A stretch of 64,000 bases of DNA from Formicarius rufipectus (lineage: Eukaryota > Chordata > Aves > Passeriformes > Formicariidae), in contig VXAU01001770.1 in the NCBI GenBank assembly GCA_013399695.1, positions 124,001-188,000 on the forward strand, in the 5' to 3' direction. The translations under genes were made by a program, and so were the position numbers. The notes beneath the pieces are model-generated. The model was given only the letters and a program-made list of their open reading frames with translations. It made no database searches and was not told the origin of the DNA. Below are positions 38,116 to 49,458 of the stretch, one piece after another (positions within the stretch are counted from its first letter, which is position 1; the number at the start of each line of letters is the position of its first letter).

Positions 38116-38643
38116 TGTTGTCCTGGCTCCAGCTGGGATGGAGTTAATATTCTTCATTGCAGCTGGTATGGGGGATGTTGATTGCACAGGAGTGTTTTGG
38201 CTATTGCTGAGCAGCACTTCCATGTTGTCAAGGCTTTATCTTTGTCTCACTCTCTACACTCAACAAGGCCAGGAGTGAGCAAGAGTTGGAGGGATTGACA
38301 GCCTGGATAGCTGACTCAGACTCAGAAAAGGGATATTCCATTCACATAATGTCATGCTCAGCAATGAAAAAGGACAGGAAAGAATTTTCATAGAGGTGAT
38401 ATTGCTTCAAAAATGGCTAGACATCACTGTACTTAGGGGGGACATGGTGACAGATTGCTCTTGTATCACTTAGGGTTTTTTTCTTCCCCTTTACTTCACT
38501 AACTGAACTCTGTTTATCTTGATTCATGTGTTTATCTCACTTTTGCTCTTCCTATTCTCTCATCTATCCAATTGAGGGGGGAAGGTGGACAAGTGTGTGA
38601 GTGGTTGTGTGGTGCATGGCTACTGGCCTCAGTCAACCCATCA
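38116..38643 (+). mobile_element. Near-complete solo LTR, avian ERVL-like
   Basis: It begins TGTTGTCCTGGCTCCAGCTG, continues with GATGGAGTTAAT, a TTCTTCATTGCAGCTGGTAT box, a TTGGCTATTGCTGAGCAGCA box and AAAGGGATATTCCATTC, and ends near GTGGTGCATGGCTACTGGCC..CAACCCATCA. This is the same family as the minus-strand fragment at 24546-24785. No gag, pol or env sequence lies next to it, so it is a solo LTR left after recombination. A perfect target-site duplication is not visible; a shared CATG just outside each end is only suggestive, so the edges may be off by a few bases. Confidence 0.78.
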
Positions 38644-41600
38644 TGATTCTAAAATAGTTACCCTTAGAAAAGCCCACTTTAGATTGCGCATGATAGTTCT
38701 TTGCAGCTCAAAGAACTGCCATGTGCTAGCAAGTGCACTCCTAGGAAAATTTCATTTTCCGTGCTATTACCTGTAGGCCAGTAAGTCTTGAGTCAAGGAT
38801 TTCTTAAAAGTTAAATCTCTTCAGGTTTCATTTTTAACAGGTCTCTTGAAACCAAAACCAGAGAAGGCTAATTCCATCCCACTGTAATCCTGCTGGTAGT
38901 TTTACTATTCTAGTGCAGTATACTAGTAATTTGAGCATGTCCAGAATTTTGTACCGAAACAGAACGTCTGTCTTCTGGGTTCAACTTCTGTTGCCCTAGA
39001 ATGTCAGCAGTGATAATATGTAAGAGACTTGGATCTCTGCTATCAAATGGTGGTATGTCTTTATGCCTTAAAAAAAGTGAGAGAGTAAGGTATTTTGTTG
39101 TTTGTTTTCCTTACTTGGTAAAGTCATAGAATGTGAGTGTTGTCACTTTGGGTAAAGATAATCCAGCTGTACCTCTCTGGAGATACATTCTTCTTCCTCA
39201 ACCCTTGATGAGGGGGTTAGTATGTTTCTAGGATGGTTTCATGTTTTGCCTACCTTTCAGCACACCTACCTATGAGGTTTTAATCTTGACTAGTTAGGAA
39301 TGTGGGTTCTTGTGAGGCTAGTAATGTCATAATAACTTTTTGTCATTGTTTTAGCAGTCTCCGACCAAGCTTTATAAAGTTCCAAGAGGAATGGCATTAG
39401 GAGTTCTGTTTTGGTTTGTGGGTTGGTTGGTTTTGTCTGTGTCTTACCCTAGATTTGGTTTAATCTTAACTGATTGGTTGGAAGACATGAGCCAGAAAAA
39501 GGCATATTTCCTTCCTTGAGGAAAAAAAAAATCAAATACCTTCCAGAAAACCCTATAATTTACCAGTCTCTGAAAGTTTGTGGAGCATGTATTTTTGAAT
39601 CACGTGAGGTCAGCCTTGGAATATAATACTAAGAATTCTGATGTACCCATCCTGACTTCTACTTGTAGAAGTTTTCTTGTAATTTTGAAGATAGTCATTG
39701 CTCCACAGTGCTTAGAAAATTTATAAAACTTTATGCATCAGGTTTTTCAATTCTTAAAATAACATACTGAAATATAAAATAATAAAGCTGTAATGGATAC
39801 AACTAGATCAGTACACTTGTGTGAATTACCCTTCTTATATGCATTCACATATTTAAGGTCAGAAAGAAATACCAGAAAATTTATCCAGTCAGACCAGATG
39901 AGTATTAGAATTCTAACTAGAGGGTGGCAAAAGTAACTGTGGAAATTTTGTGCAGTTCTGAGTACCCAGTTTTCTTCCTTTCTTTGTCTTCCCTTCTTAT
40001 TGCTTCATCATTCTGTGCTTGCCACTTTCAGTTACTGACCTCCAATTTTCAGTCTGTGCCAGTATCCAGTATTTTGTTTCCTTTGTTCTTTAGGGAATTA
40101 TTTCATAGTAACCTGCTGCACAAAGAGGTGTTGGTTTTGTTGTACCTGGAAGCTGCATATATTAGACCTGTTAAAAAGAAATACTATCTGGTAATTTCAT
40201 ATTTTAAATATAGTGGTTTGCATGCTGTTCCATCCTCAGCAAGTAGAAGAAATAAGCGGGGGGATTTTTTTACCATTTCATTGTACTACTACTTCACTTT
40301 TAAAACTATTACAGGATCATGAATCGTCAAATGCTTGATTCTGCATTTCCATAAAAGGAAGTCACCAGAAACATTTCAGATTCATGAGGCAGATTGAGAA
40401 GATCATAGTCCATTTATTTTTTTTATTCTCTGAGCTAGATACAGATAGCAGGATGAGTAAGACTAGTAAGAGTCTGCAGCTGTATTACGAATAACTTTTT
40501 ACAGCAAATTAGGACTGAATATTTTGTAAATACCTGTTTTCCTTTCAAAGCTCTTTTCTGTAGAAAGACACAGAAATTCTTAATTGATCCCTACTTTCAT
40601 ATCCATATTCAAAGATGATACTTTGATTAAGGTTGTCCGCTTCAAATAGCACGGGATCTGATTCTTTATTCAGGATACAGACTAATCCAAACAGTAGAGT
40701 ATTAAGAACTTGTGGTTAAATGTGAGACCAGTTGGCCAACTTGCCATTTGATAATTTCCTGTTGTTTTCAAAGCTGGTCTGGACAGAAGGGTATCTCCAT
40801 ACCAAATGCAGCTTATGGGAAATAATTTTGAAGGACCACTATGTAATCTGTATACGTGCAATGTGGAACATCTGTGGTTACATCATGAGATACGTTGGTG
40901 CAGTAGGATTGGGTCAGCAGAGGTTATGGTCAGTGTGTTCACAGTAAAGATACAAGCTTTGAGTTAGATTTGCTCTTAGGTAACCTCATGTTTCAAAGCT
41001 GTCTGAAGGCTCAAATGTAACTTTGGTCCTTTTGTCCCTATTAAGTGTTGGAGTGCATTTGCTGTGGAGCTTCCTGTTTAGTTTCCTCATAATGGAAATC
41101 AGTTTGTAAGCACCAGAACTTATCTGCAAAGGATATCAATGCTCAGTAAATGGGGACAGTGAGGAAATTTCCTTGAAAAGCATCCTAATCAAAAAGCTTA
41201 TGCCAATAGTCACCATATTTCAATGTTCACTGCAGGCACACTTTTTTCTTATACAAGAAATAGTGAGTGATAGCACATGCCTGTTTCAAAACAAACAATA
41301 TGTGCCACATATAGTTAGGCCCATAGAACTCTTGCCACATCAGGTTTTGGAAGCTGAAAAGCTTATAAAAGCTTAAGAGAGAATGAGCAAGTTCTTGGGA
41401 GAGAATCCACTGAGAACTACATCCAGAATCTCAGAGGAAGGGTTGTGTGTTTGTCCTGGCCCATAAATCTGATGGCACACTTGCTTTGATGCCTGCCAGG
41501 GGAAGGATAGTAGGCTGGATAAATTCCTGTGCAGCTCTGATATGGTTGTTCATATATTGTTAACTTTAGGAAACTGAGGAAACTGAAATCAAACATGTGG

Positions 41601-43483
41601 TCTGAGGAGGAAAGAATTACATGACTGCACTTCTGCAAAAAGCAAATTCTATATGAGCAAATGGGGTGCTGCAAGAGAACTAAAAAGAAATAAGTAATTT
41701 CATTTATGTAATTAATTATAACTGCCTAGAGTAATTCCACAAATTCAGACAAGGATTGGTATCTTGACCATGGGGCTTTGAGGACTCTCAAGAAAAATAC
41801 AGTGTTTCATGGAAAGCTTTACTGACAGTGTTGATTGTGTTAGTTAATTCAGGTTGTGGAGGGGGAGAAAATGAGCAGGATATTACAAATTCTGAGTGGA
41901 AAATCAGCTATAAATTGTTTGCAAAGCTATGGAATTGCTCTGGTTTCTTGTCCTACACATTATGTAATATTTATAACTCCAATTTACATATACTATGATC
42001 TATAGAGTGGTTAATTTGTTTTCTTAAGAATTCTCACCATCTAGAGTTCAAATAAATGCTTTTAAACAAATTCTGGGTGGACATTTTTACAGTTAAAAGT
42101 ATTAAAAATACTGTTCGCCTTGTAATAAAAGTATTTTCTTCCTTCCTCTTTTCCCTTTTATTTGTATATAAACAGACACACTGTTATATTAGTGTAAATT
42201 TTAGGTGTTCCTTCCTAAAAGTCACTTTTTTTTTTTTACTTTCTTTTACAAATTAAAGCGTCTTTCCTCTGACTTTCCTTATTCTGTTCTTATGAGATCA
42301 AAAGACAGCAGGTCAGGTTTTACCATCTAACTATATATGTATAAGCATGTTGTCCTTGTTAGTTACTGTGTTTCATGTGCAGGGAACTCAGGATACTCAA
42401 ATTTTGTTGGAGCTGGAAATACAGTTGTGTTGGGAAATTTGCCTTACTTACTTTTTCATCTCCTTAACCAGTAGAAAGAAGTTATTAATATAATGATTAA
42501 ATGTACCGTTTTATACACAGTTCAACTTAAGTAGTTAATTTTGTATCATTATGGATCATCAGAATTCCAACCTGTGTTTTCTACTGTGATATAAAATGAA
42601 AGACTTGTGAAAATTGTGAATTTAGTAGGTTAACTTCAGCTGAATTTTCAGGAGTCTTAGATAAATGCAATAAATCAGAGCTGCTCTCTGTATTTCCGCT
42701 GCAGCTGTCTTGCCACCAAGATTTGAGGTGGAAAGTCTAATGGTATAGAATTAATTGCTTTCCTTCCAAAAACCACACAACCTTTTTTTTTTTTTTTTCC
42801 TTTTTTGCTACTGTCATATTGAAATAATCTGAGCCTCTCCAACATGCTCGCCCAATATAGGAAGAGACATGAGATTAAATTAATTTGTTTTGTTAATATT
42901 TTAACTGTCACAGTACAAACCTCTTCGTCAGTAGCCTTATAATGAAATAGTCATTGAGAACCAGTTTCTCAATGGCCTTGTCTGTGAACTCAAGTTTGCA
43001 GCTATATTTGAACCATCCACTCCTATAGATTGAGCAGCAAAACTATGCTTCTTTATCTTTGTATAAAGAAGTGTCTGAATTCTGTTTATGTTAACATTAT
43101 CACTTAGAGAATTATTCTAATGTGGAGTAGGAATAACTTTTCCACAATAGTATTGTTTTATATATGTGGTCTTCTGCTGCAGTAGAAGTTGCTCTGCTGT
43201 ATTACGAAGACTTGATCAACAGAAACTAGGGATTTTGCTTTGAGTATCCACCTCAGGAAATGAAACAGCAGAGAATGCCCAGCTTTTGAAAATCAAATCC
43301 TTTTAAGTAGTTCCTGTGAGCATTCTGTAACAGAGGGACTCAGATTCACTAACCATATTTAAAACTCTTGACTGCATTTTCAAAAAAGTTATGTACATAC
43401 CATAAAGTGTTTTCATTTTCCAGCTTCCAGAACAAAATGTGATAGTGATATGCAGCTGTTGGGGTTAACTGTGTTTGGTACCT

Positions 43484-43501
43484 GTTCAATTCCAATTGAA
43501 C
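43484..43501. repeat. 8-bp inverted repeat with 2-bp spacer
   Basis: GTTCAATT, spacer CC, AATTGAAC: perfect dyad symmetry. Function unknown. Confidence 0.8.
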
Positions 43502-43878
43502 TTCCAGTTATTTGTGCTGTAGAGACAGGTTTAAGTTTTGACCTGCAACAACATAAAAACATACACAACTTAATGATTTTCTTTTCTTTTAAATCTGAAA
43601 ATCAGGTTTAATTATTTACTTTATGTTCATAATGTCTTGCACTATATATTATAATATAGATTTTAAATTACTTTTCAAATCCAATACATGTCATTGGTAT
43701 GTTGAAGCATTCATTAGGTACAAGAAATAAATAAAATTGAAAATTAGCAAATGTTTATCACTTTCATTATATTTAGTATAGAAACTATCAAATTTTGAAT
43801 GTGAGAGGTGTTTAATCTGTAGGATCTCTAAAGTGGCAAGACAGTAATTTGTATCTTTAAAATGTTTTTCATTGGCAG

Positions 43879-43930
43879 CCAAAGAAGAACGTAAAAAAGA
43901 AGAGAGCAGTTTGGAAAATGCTCAAAAATG
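43879..43930 (+). CDS. FMN1: FMN1 coding exon f (52-nt, charged helix)
   Basis: A very small exon: two bases finish an alanine codon, 16 codons encode KEERKKEESSLENAQK, and two bases (TG) begin a cysteine codon completed by C at 46987. The sequence is strongly charged and helical, as expected for the last coiled-coil part of FH2 in FMN1. Acceptor TTGGCAG, donor GTAAGT at 43931. Identification rests on phase continuity on both sides and on the family match. Because 52 is not a multiple of three, skipping would shift the frame. Confidence 0.93.
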
Positions 43931-46900
43931 GTAAGTTTTTGCTAGGGTTTTCTAACAGTTTATTTTGGTCAAAGACGTTATTGAACTTGGGAATTACGTT
44001 AAATAGGAAAAAAGATCTATACTTCAACAAAGTAATATGTTTTCTGAAAACCTCTTATGTAATCTTCCAGGAAAAAATGTCAGTTGAATTTTTATCCAAA
44101 CAATGCAGTGTGTTTGAGGTTTTAATTACTGTCAGCATTGAACTGAATCAGAGTTTTACAGAATATTGAAATAACTGATTAGCTACTTAATAAGGTAAAA
44201 ACGTATTTCATAATCACTGGACATTTTCAGTACTTAGTATACAGTAGCATTCAATTGCCTGAGAAACCAGTGAAATCCTAATGTTTGCATTGTCTGTATA
44301 TCTGTGCTTTACTTAGGCCAAAGGAGATAAAATACGGTAAAAAAAGTGAGTTTGATTTATAGATGGAGAGTAAAATACTCTGTAAGTTAATATTTATAAT
44401 AAATTTTGTTTACCAAATAATAGTTTTATGAGACTGAAGGATCTGCCGTAGCTATAGTCCTGCTATAAATAAACTGGCGTAAACTAAGTTTTAACATCAT
44501 ACCAATATTTTTTTCTTCATGGTCTATAAAGACAGATTTGTAGTAATTTGGATTTCAGTTTTACTTTTCTCAGCCCAAAATCACTCCACCTGAGACACCT
44601 AGGCAGACAGGTAGAGAGAGATAGGCACTTCCCAAATGCAGTTCAGGTGGACTGTTTCCATTTGGTTGCAGAAGGTGCCTAAATTGGCTGCACAAGTGGC
44701 TGACATCAGCTGGGGCTCTGCTTCCCCAATTCAAGGGTAGCTGACCTGCTCTACTTAGCTACAAGCCTATGTTTTTAATACAAGGCTCTTTCATATTCCA
44801 CCTGCTTTGGAGGCTTTCTACAGTAGAGTAGACTCTCCAGGGAATGGATCTGCACTTAATTTGCACTGGACTTCGGGAATTAGTTGTCTGACACAGAGTT
44901 TGGGTTTTAACTAAATAGTCAGTATTTTAAATTACTACTTTTGAAAGGCAGAAAGCCACCCAGGAATGCAGATTAAGTTGGGTGAAAACAAAGAGTACTA
45001 CCAGGGGACAGGCTGAATAATAAACAGGAAGAAAGGATGAGAAGTGTTAGGGTGGAGGTAGAGTCAGAGACAATATGCAGCAGTTCAGAATCCCACCTTG
45101 GTGTGCACCAGCTGGGATGGAGAAGGGCTCTGTTAATAAGAAGAAAGCATGATGTTGTTGGGACTGTTGTTACACGAAACAAACCTGAGAAGAGTTTCTG
45201 GTCTTGTTGTTCCTGGCTCAGCTATCCCAGTCAAGAGTTATGAACAGCTGAGTATTTGGCACAAGTGAATGTAATGCAAATTACATTGCCCAATAGACAT
45301 AACTGCTTTTAACCATGTAATTATGACTAAGGTATTTTAGTATTTTTAGGGTTTGAAATACCAAAATGGTTTACACAGGTATTTACAGCTATATTCGTTT
45401 TATTTATTTTTTTTCCTCCTGTTAGGGTGACAAGAGCCTTCAACTCTGAGTATTATTGGCTCATACATAGTTATATCACTGTGATTATTTTACCATGGAT
45501 CATCAATTAACTTGAAATACAGTTACATGTTTCAAACAGACTTGTGTAAGAAGTGTAAAAGGATTTTAAAAACTATTATATTAATAGCTCACCTTAAACA
45601 ATATGATATATTCTTCAGCATAGTCTAGAATCTCTTTCTGTCTTTAAAGAATTAAAAAAAACCCACAAAAACCAAACCAGAGCATATTGTCTCATGTGGC
45701 TAAAATCCAAGCCTCTTTACTTTGTAAAGCAACTGGAGTATATATTCCTTTATTTTTGGGAGATAACATCTGTATTTTTGATGCTTACTTTATACTCTTC
45801 CAGCTTAGCTAAAAAGCTTCAATCTCAACCTAAGTCAAAAAAGCTTGACACTAACCTTTCCAATTCCATATGAAAACATGTGTGGACTATGCAAATGCAA
45901 ATATAAATAAAAAAAAACAATATTTGCTGAAGCTGCATCTGTTGTTCAGGTAACATCTGAATAGTTGGGGACTCCTTACAGGCCTTTAAAATGCCTCTTA
46001 TTTATTTTATTTTCAAGATTTACACTTCCCATGTTCTGGATTTAGGACCTATTTGCAACTCTAAAGAAGAATATAACTTTCTTTTGATCAAATACAATCA
46101 TTATGTAAAGAAAAATCAGTTGGTTTTGAGTATGTTATTACCTTTTCTTTTAAATTACAGCATTATTTTTAATAAATATCACCAAATCTTTTAGGATTCT
46201 TACATCTCCTCTGAAGAGAAAAGTGATTCAACTTTTACAATAGTGAACATATTTTATTTGTATTAGTTCCTAATTATGTGGATCATTCTATTTTATCTAT
46301 ACAAAGCAATATCATAAAGGAGCACAATCAGTTAAAATGCTCTTGGAAGTGTCATCTTTAATAAAAGACTACTTTGAAAATACTCAGCTATATAGCAATT
46401 CAGTAGCCACATTATAAAATAAAAAAGCATTAAAATATTGGCAGTGTCTTTTTGCAAACTTAATTATTTGTTTATAGTCATATGTGGAAGGAGATGATTT
46501 ATTTTCAGTGAAAACTTTGCAAACTGACTATTGACATTGTCTGTGGCATGTTTGTTGCTGTTCATAATTCTCCCTAAATACTAGAAGATTATTTTTAAGC
46601 AAGCCTGAAGATATTTTCTTGACTTGGCATGTGACTCTTCCATAGTTCTACAATAAAGATAAATGGGAGAATAAGATCTTCATGGAGTGTTACAGAAGAA
46701 AATTAAATAAATATTTCCTGAAATGCAAGAAGTTATATTTTTCGCATTATCATGGAATGCCCATGATTTGCCAGTGTGACATATCTCTGTGATGGCTTGT
46801 GCATCTGTAAGTTATCCTCCTAGAAATGAGGTGGGTGTTGGAAGGTTACTTAGCATGAATTGCTGCTATAATTTCCAAGGTTATGGGAAGTTATGGTAAT

Positions 46901-46986
46901 TACCAGCCTTGACTACTGAATCAGAGAAACTGTTTCCCCAGTGGGCTTACGTGTTGACAGTTCTTTTTCTCCCCTCTCTCTTGCAG
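43931..46986 (+). other. FMN1: FMN1 intron (3.1 kb)
   Basis: Bounded by GTAAGT and a strong acceptor (TTTTTCTCCCC..CTTGCAG). The stretch 44580-45260 is noticeably less AT-rich but matches no repeat I recognise. A short A/C patch lies at 45655-45680. No exon or RNA gene was found; the open frame at 43918-44169 is just exon f read through its donor. Confidence 0.82.
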
Positions 46987-47136
46987 CTTTGAAGAAACAG
47001 TGGGATATTTTGGGATAAAGCCAAAGCCTGGCGAGAAGGAGGTCACACCAAACTACGTTTTCACGGTGTGGTACGAATTCTGCAGTGACTTCAAGACCAT
47101 TTGGAAACGGGAGAGCAAAAGCATTTCCAAGGAACG
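46987..47136 (+). CDS. FMN1: FMN1 coding exon g (FH2 C-terminal core)
   Basis: One base completes the cysteine codon; 49 codons follow, from [21 protein letters not shown] through [21 protein letters not shown] to ISKE; two bases (CG) begin an arginine codon completed at 54844. The 'ETVxYFxxKPKxGEKEVxPNxxFxxWxEFxSDFKxxWK' pattern closes the FH2 domain in FMN-type formins. Acceptor CTTGCAG, donor GTAAGG. The exon is notably more GC-rich than the flanking introns, consistent with coding constraint. Confidence 0.96.
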
Positions 47137-47719
47137 GTAAGGTTCTAATAAAGTCATTAATACCATTTTAGATGTCTGGGAAACTGCTGCTTCTCAAACC
47201 CAACAAATTATACTCCTATATTTCACAGGCGTCATTGTTTTCTTTCAGATCTAATGGACATCAAGGAAAGATTATTCCCTCAGGGTGTGTAGGAAAATTC
47301 ACCAAAGGCATGCTGTCCCCACAAAAAGATAAACACATATAATCTGATAAATTACACTTTTGTAACCCCTTCCAATTACTAGCTAGTAAAATGAAAGGGG
47401 AGCTGTGCTAATTTATAACAGATTGCTTCTCTGTGCATTTTCATGTTGAACTAGCCTAAATGAGGCGATATTGCTGTCGCAGACAGTACAGACAAATAAA
47501 AGTGAATGCTTTTCCAGTTAATATACTGCACTTGCATCAAAGGGAAGCCCCAGAGATTCAGGCCACACTTAGCACAGTGTCGAAGCCCCACACTGAATTT
47601 ACAGCACTACTTCTGACTTTTGGTATCCTGCTGAGGACATCAAACTACTTGCCGCTAGATCTCACAACAGTCTCCTGATTTTATTAGTTAAAGAACCCAA
47701 AAACCTAAAACCTTCAATT

Positions 47720-48250
47720 ATTTTCTTGATTTTCTTAAAGAAGCTTAGAATATTTTACACAAAAAAAGTATTTCTGCTACAAACTCACAATGCTCACTGT
47801 ATCACAATTCATTTAAAAATACCTGGGTGGTATCGTGATCATGCTTTGGAAAAAAATGGAGCAATGACTTTCAGCATGAAATTTAAATTCATGTGCTTAT
47901 TGCAAATTAACAGAGATTTTAAAAGGTCATTAAAAGTATCAGCAAAAGTTGTACTCTCATTTACATTTGCATTATCCATTTTGCTCCAAATCAGTGAGAC
48001 TTTTGTGTTCATGTAAAGTAGATTTTTTGAAGAGCAAGATGCAAAAATTGTGAATTCCCAATTATCACCCTTATTGCTTTACAGATCTTACGGTTTTAAA
48101 CATTTGAAAATTGTAGCTTTTAGTATCATTTATGATTAGACTAAGATTTTGGAAGCTGTCAAAAAAGAATCTTTTATTTCCTTGTGTCTAGATCAATATG
48201 CGAGTTTGGTTTACATAGTAAAAACTGTAAAATAAACAGTCCCTAACACA
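47720..48250. promoter_or_regulatory. Candidate conserved noncoding block C
   Basis: Complex unique sequence with a perfect POU octamer ATTTGCAT (47965-47972), a GLI-like TGGGTGGTA (47824-47832), and homeobox-like words (AAATTTAAATTC, GCAAATTAAC, CATTTATGATTAG). An open frame at 47726-48016 crosses it but has no homologue I recognise and no matching splice context. Enhancer activity is inferred from locus and motif content only. Confidence 0.33.
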
Positions 48251-48779
48251 TTGCTATAGTTATGATAAAGATCATCTCAGGGATATATTTTCTTCTGAAT
48301 CATGACTTATTTTTATTCCCAAAGCAGTTAGGAGGAATAGAAATTAACTATCCAATGAAAAAGAAATCCAGACCATACATCCTTTCTTTTTTATGTAATT
48401 AGTACCTTGCTGATGGCATACAATGATCCCTTCAAAGAAATTGATTTAAAATGCCTTGTAAGAGTTTTAACACTACATAACTTCTTAACTTTCTTAGTAC
48501 AATAATCAAGAAATCTTTCTAAGTAGCCTGCTGTATTCTATGCCCTATTGCTCAGGTGAGGTGAGAATTTCTCATGGTTTAATAGGTATATAAATGAAAT
48601 CTACAAATAAAAATACAGCACAAATATTTCTTCACTTCCTCAGATGGATGCCTGTATTCCTATTCAATGTAAAGCAAAAACAGCAGAATACAGAGCAGCA
48701 GTCACTATAATACTTCAAAATGCTGACACTTTCTGGGTCATATAGTCTGTTTCAGAGTTCACTTCAAATTATTTTTACA

Positions 48780-49250
48780 AAGTTTCATTAATCTCAAAAG
48801 GACAATTAATTGCCCTTTACATTCAATATTTGCGTGATTCATCAAGACAATGAGCTGCTAAAATGACGACACTTGTGTAATGACTGAATTAGAATGACAG
48901 AACTGTTTTCATCATGCTAAATTGTTTTGGAACTTGCTACTGAAAAGAACATTGTGAAATCAGTAGATTAGAATGATGGAAAATTTATTTTCATCACCTG
49001 AAAATGCCTTGTAAAATCGTGACCATTTAAGGGTTCTGTTTTACAAAGTATGAAACTAACAGTTGATGAGCTGTCCAAAAAAATTGGAAAGCAAGCTAAG
49101 AGTCATTGTGCACACTGGTAACTAAAAACCTTAGAATGACAGGAATGGACAGCTGTCTTCCTTAAGTGGCTAATTAATTGGATCCACTGTTTGTTGTGCA
49201 TTTTTAAAGATTGCAATTTAATTTTAAAAAATGTACTGTTTATCATGAAC
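48780..49250. promoter_or_regulatory. Candidate conserved noncoding block D
   Basis: Unique sequence with AATTAATTGCCC, ATTTGCGTGATTCATCA, ATGACGACAC, GGCTAATTAATTGGATCC and three near-copies of TAGAATGA(C/T)(A/G)G at about 48890, 48970 and 49132. Motif density is enhancer-like. No repeat or coding explanation was found. Confidence 0.3.
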
Positions 49251-49438
49251 CAATTATTTTGTTTTGAAAGAAATTTTATGGAGGAAGAATTGACAATGTA
49301 AGTCAGTATTTTCCAACTTGGGTTCTGAAACCAAGGTATTGATATCCTTGTATGAACATGTTTCCAATTGGATTACCCTTTAAGTTTCAGGAGGCATTGC
49401 AGAAACTCACTGTAAAATGTGTATGAATTAGCTAGTCA

Positions 49439-49458
49439 CATATATATATATATATATA
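49439..49458. repeat. (AT)n microsatellite
   Basis: Alternating A and T following CTAGTCAC. Ordinary simple repeat. Confidence 0.85.

Larger units (their letters stand above)
22831..43878 (+). other. FMN1: FMN1 intron (21 kb)
   Basis: The largest intron in the window, bounded by GTAACC and TTGGCAG. Recognised contents: TA/TG microsatellite (about 23967-24016), CR1 plus LTR composite (24393-24785), CR1 copy with internal duplication (27905-28322), AT-rich inverted repeats (30551-30616), A tract (34111-34133), candidate regulatory blocks (34550-35120, 37780-38085), a solo LTR (38116-38643) and a short palindrome (43484-43501). The remaining tens of kilobases are AT-rich and unrecognised. No second gene or RNA gene was found. 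Confidence 0.8.

Noticed and set aside
39120..39260. Possible further CR1 fragment starting AGTCATAGAATG
   Set aside because: Only the first dozen bases resemble a CR1 3' end; following landmarks are absent.
39924..40322. 132-codon open frame on the + strand
   Set aside because: No recognisable domain, no phase-compatible splice sites joining it to FMN1, low-complexity S/F/L composition typical of random AT-rich translation.
47726..48016. 96-codon open frame as a possible extra FMN1 exon
   Set aside because: The flanking FMN1 exons join perfectly without it and the sequence has no family match.
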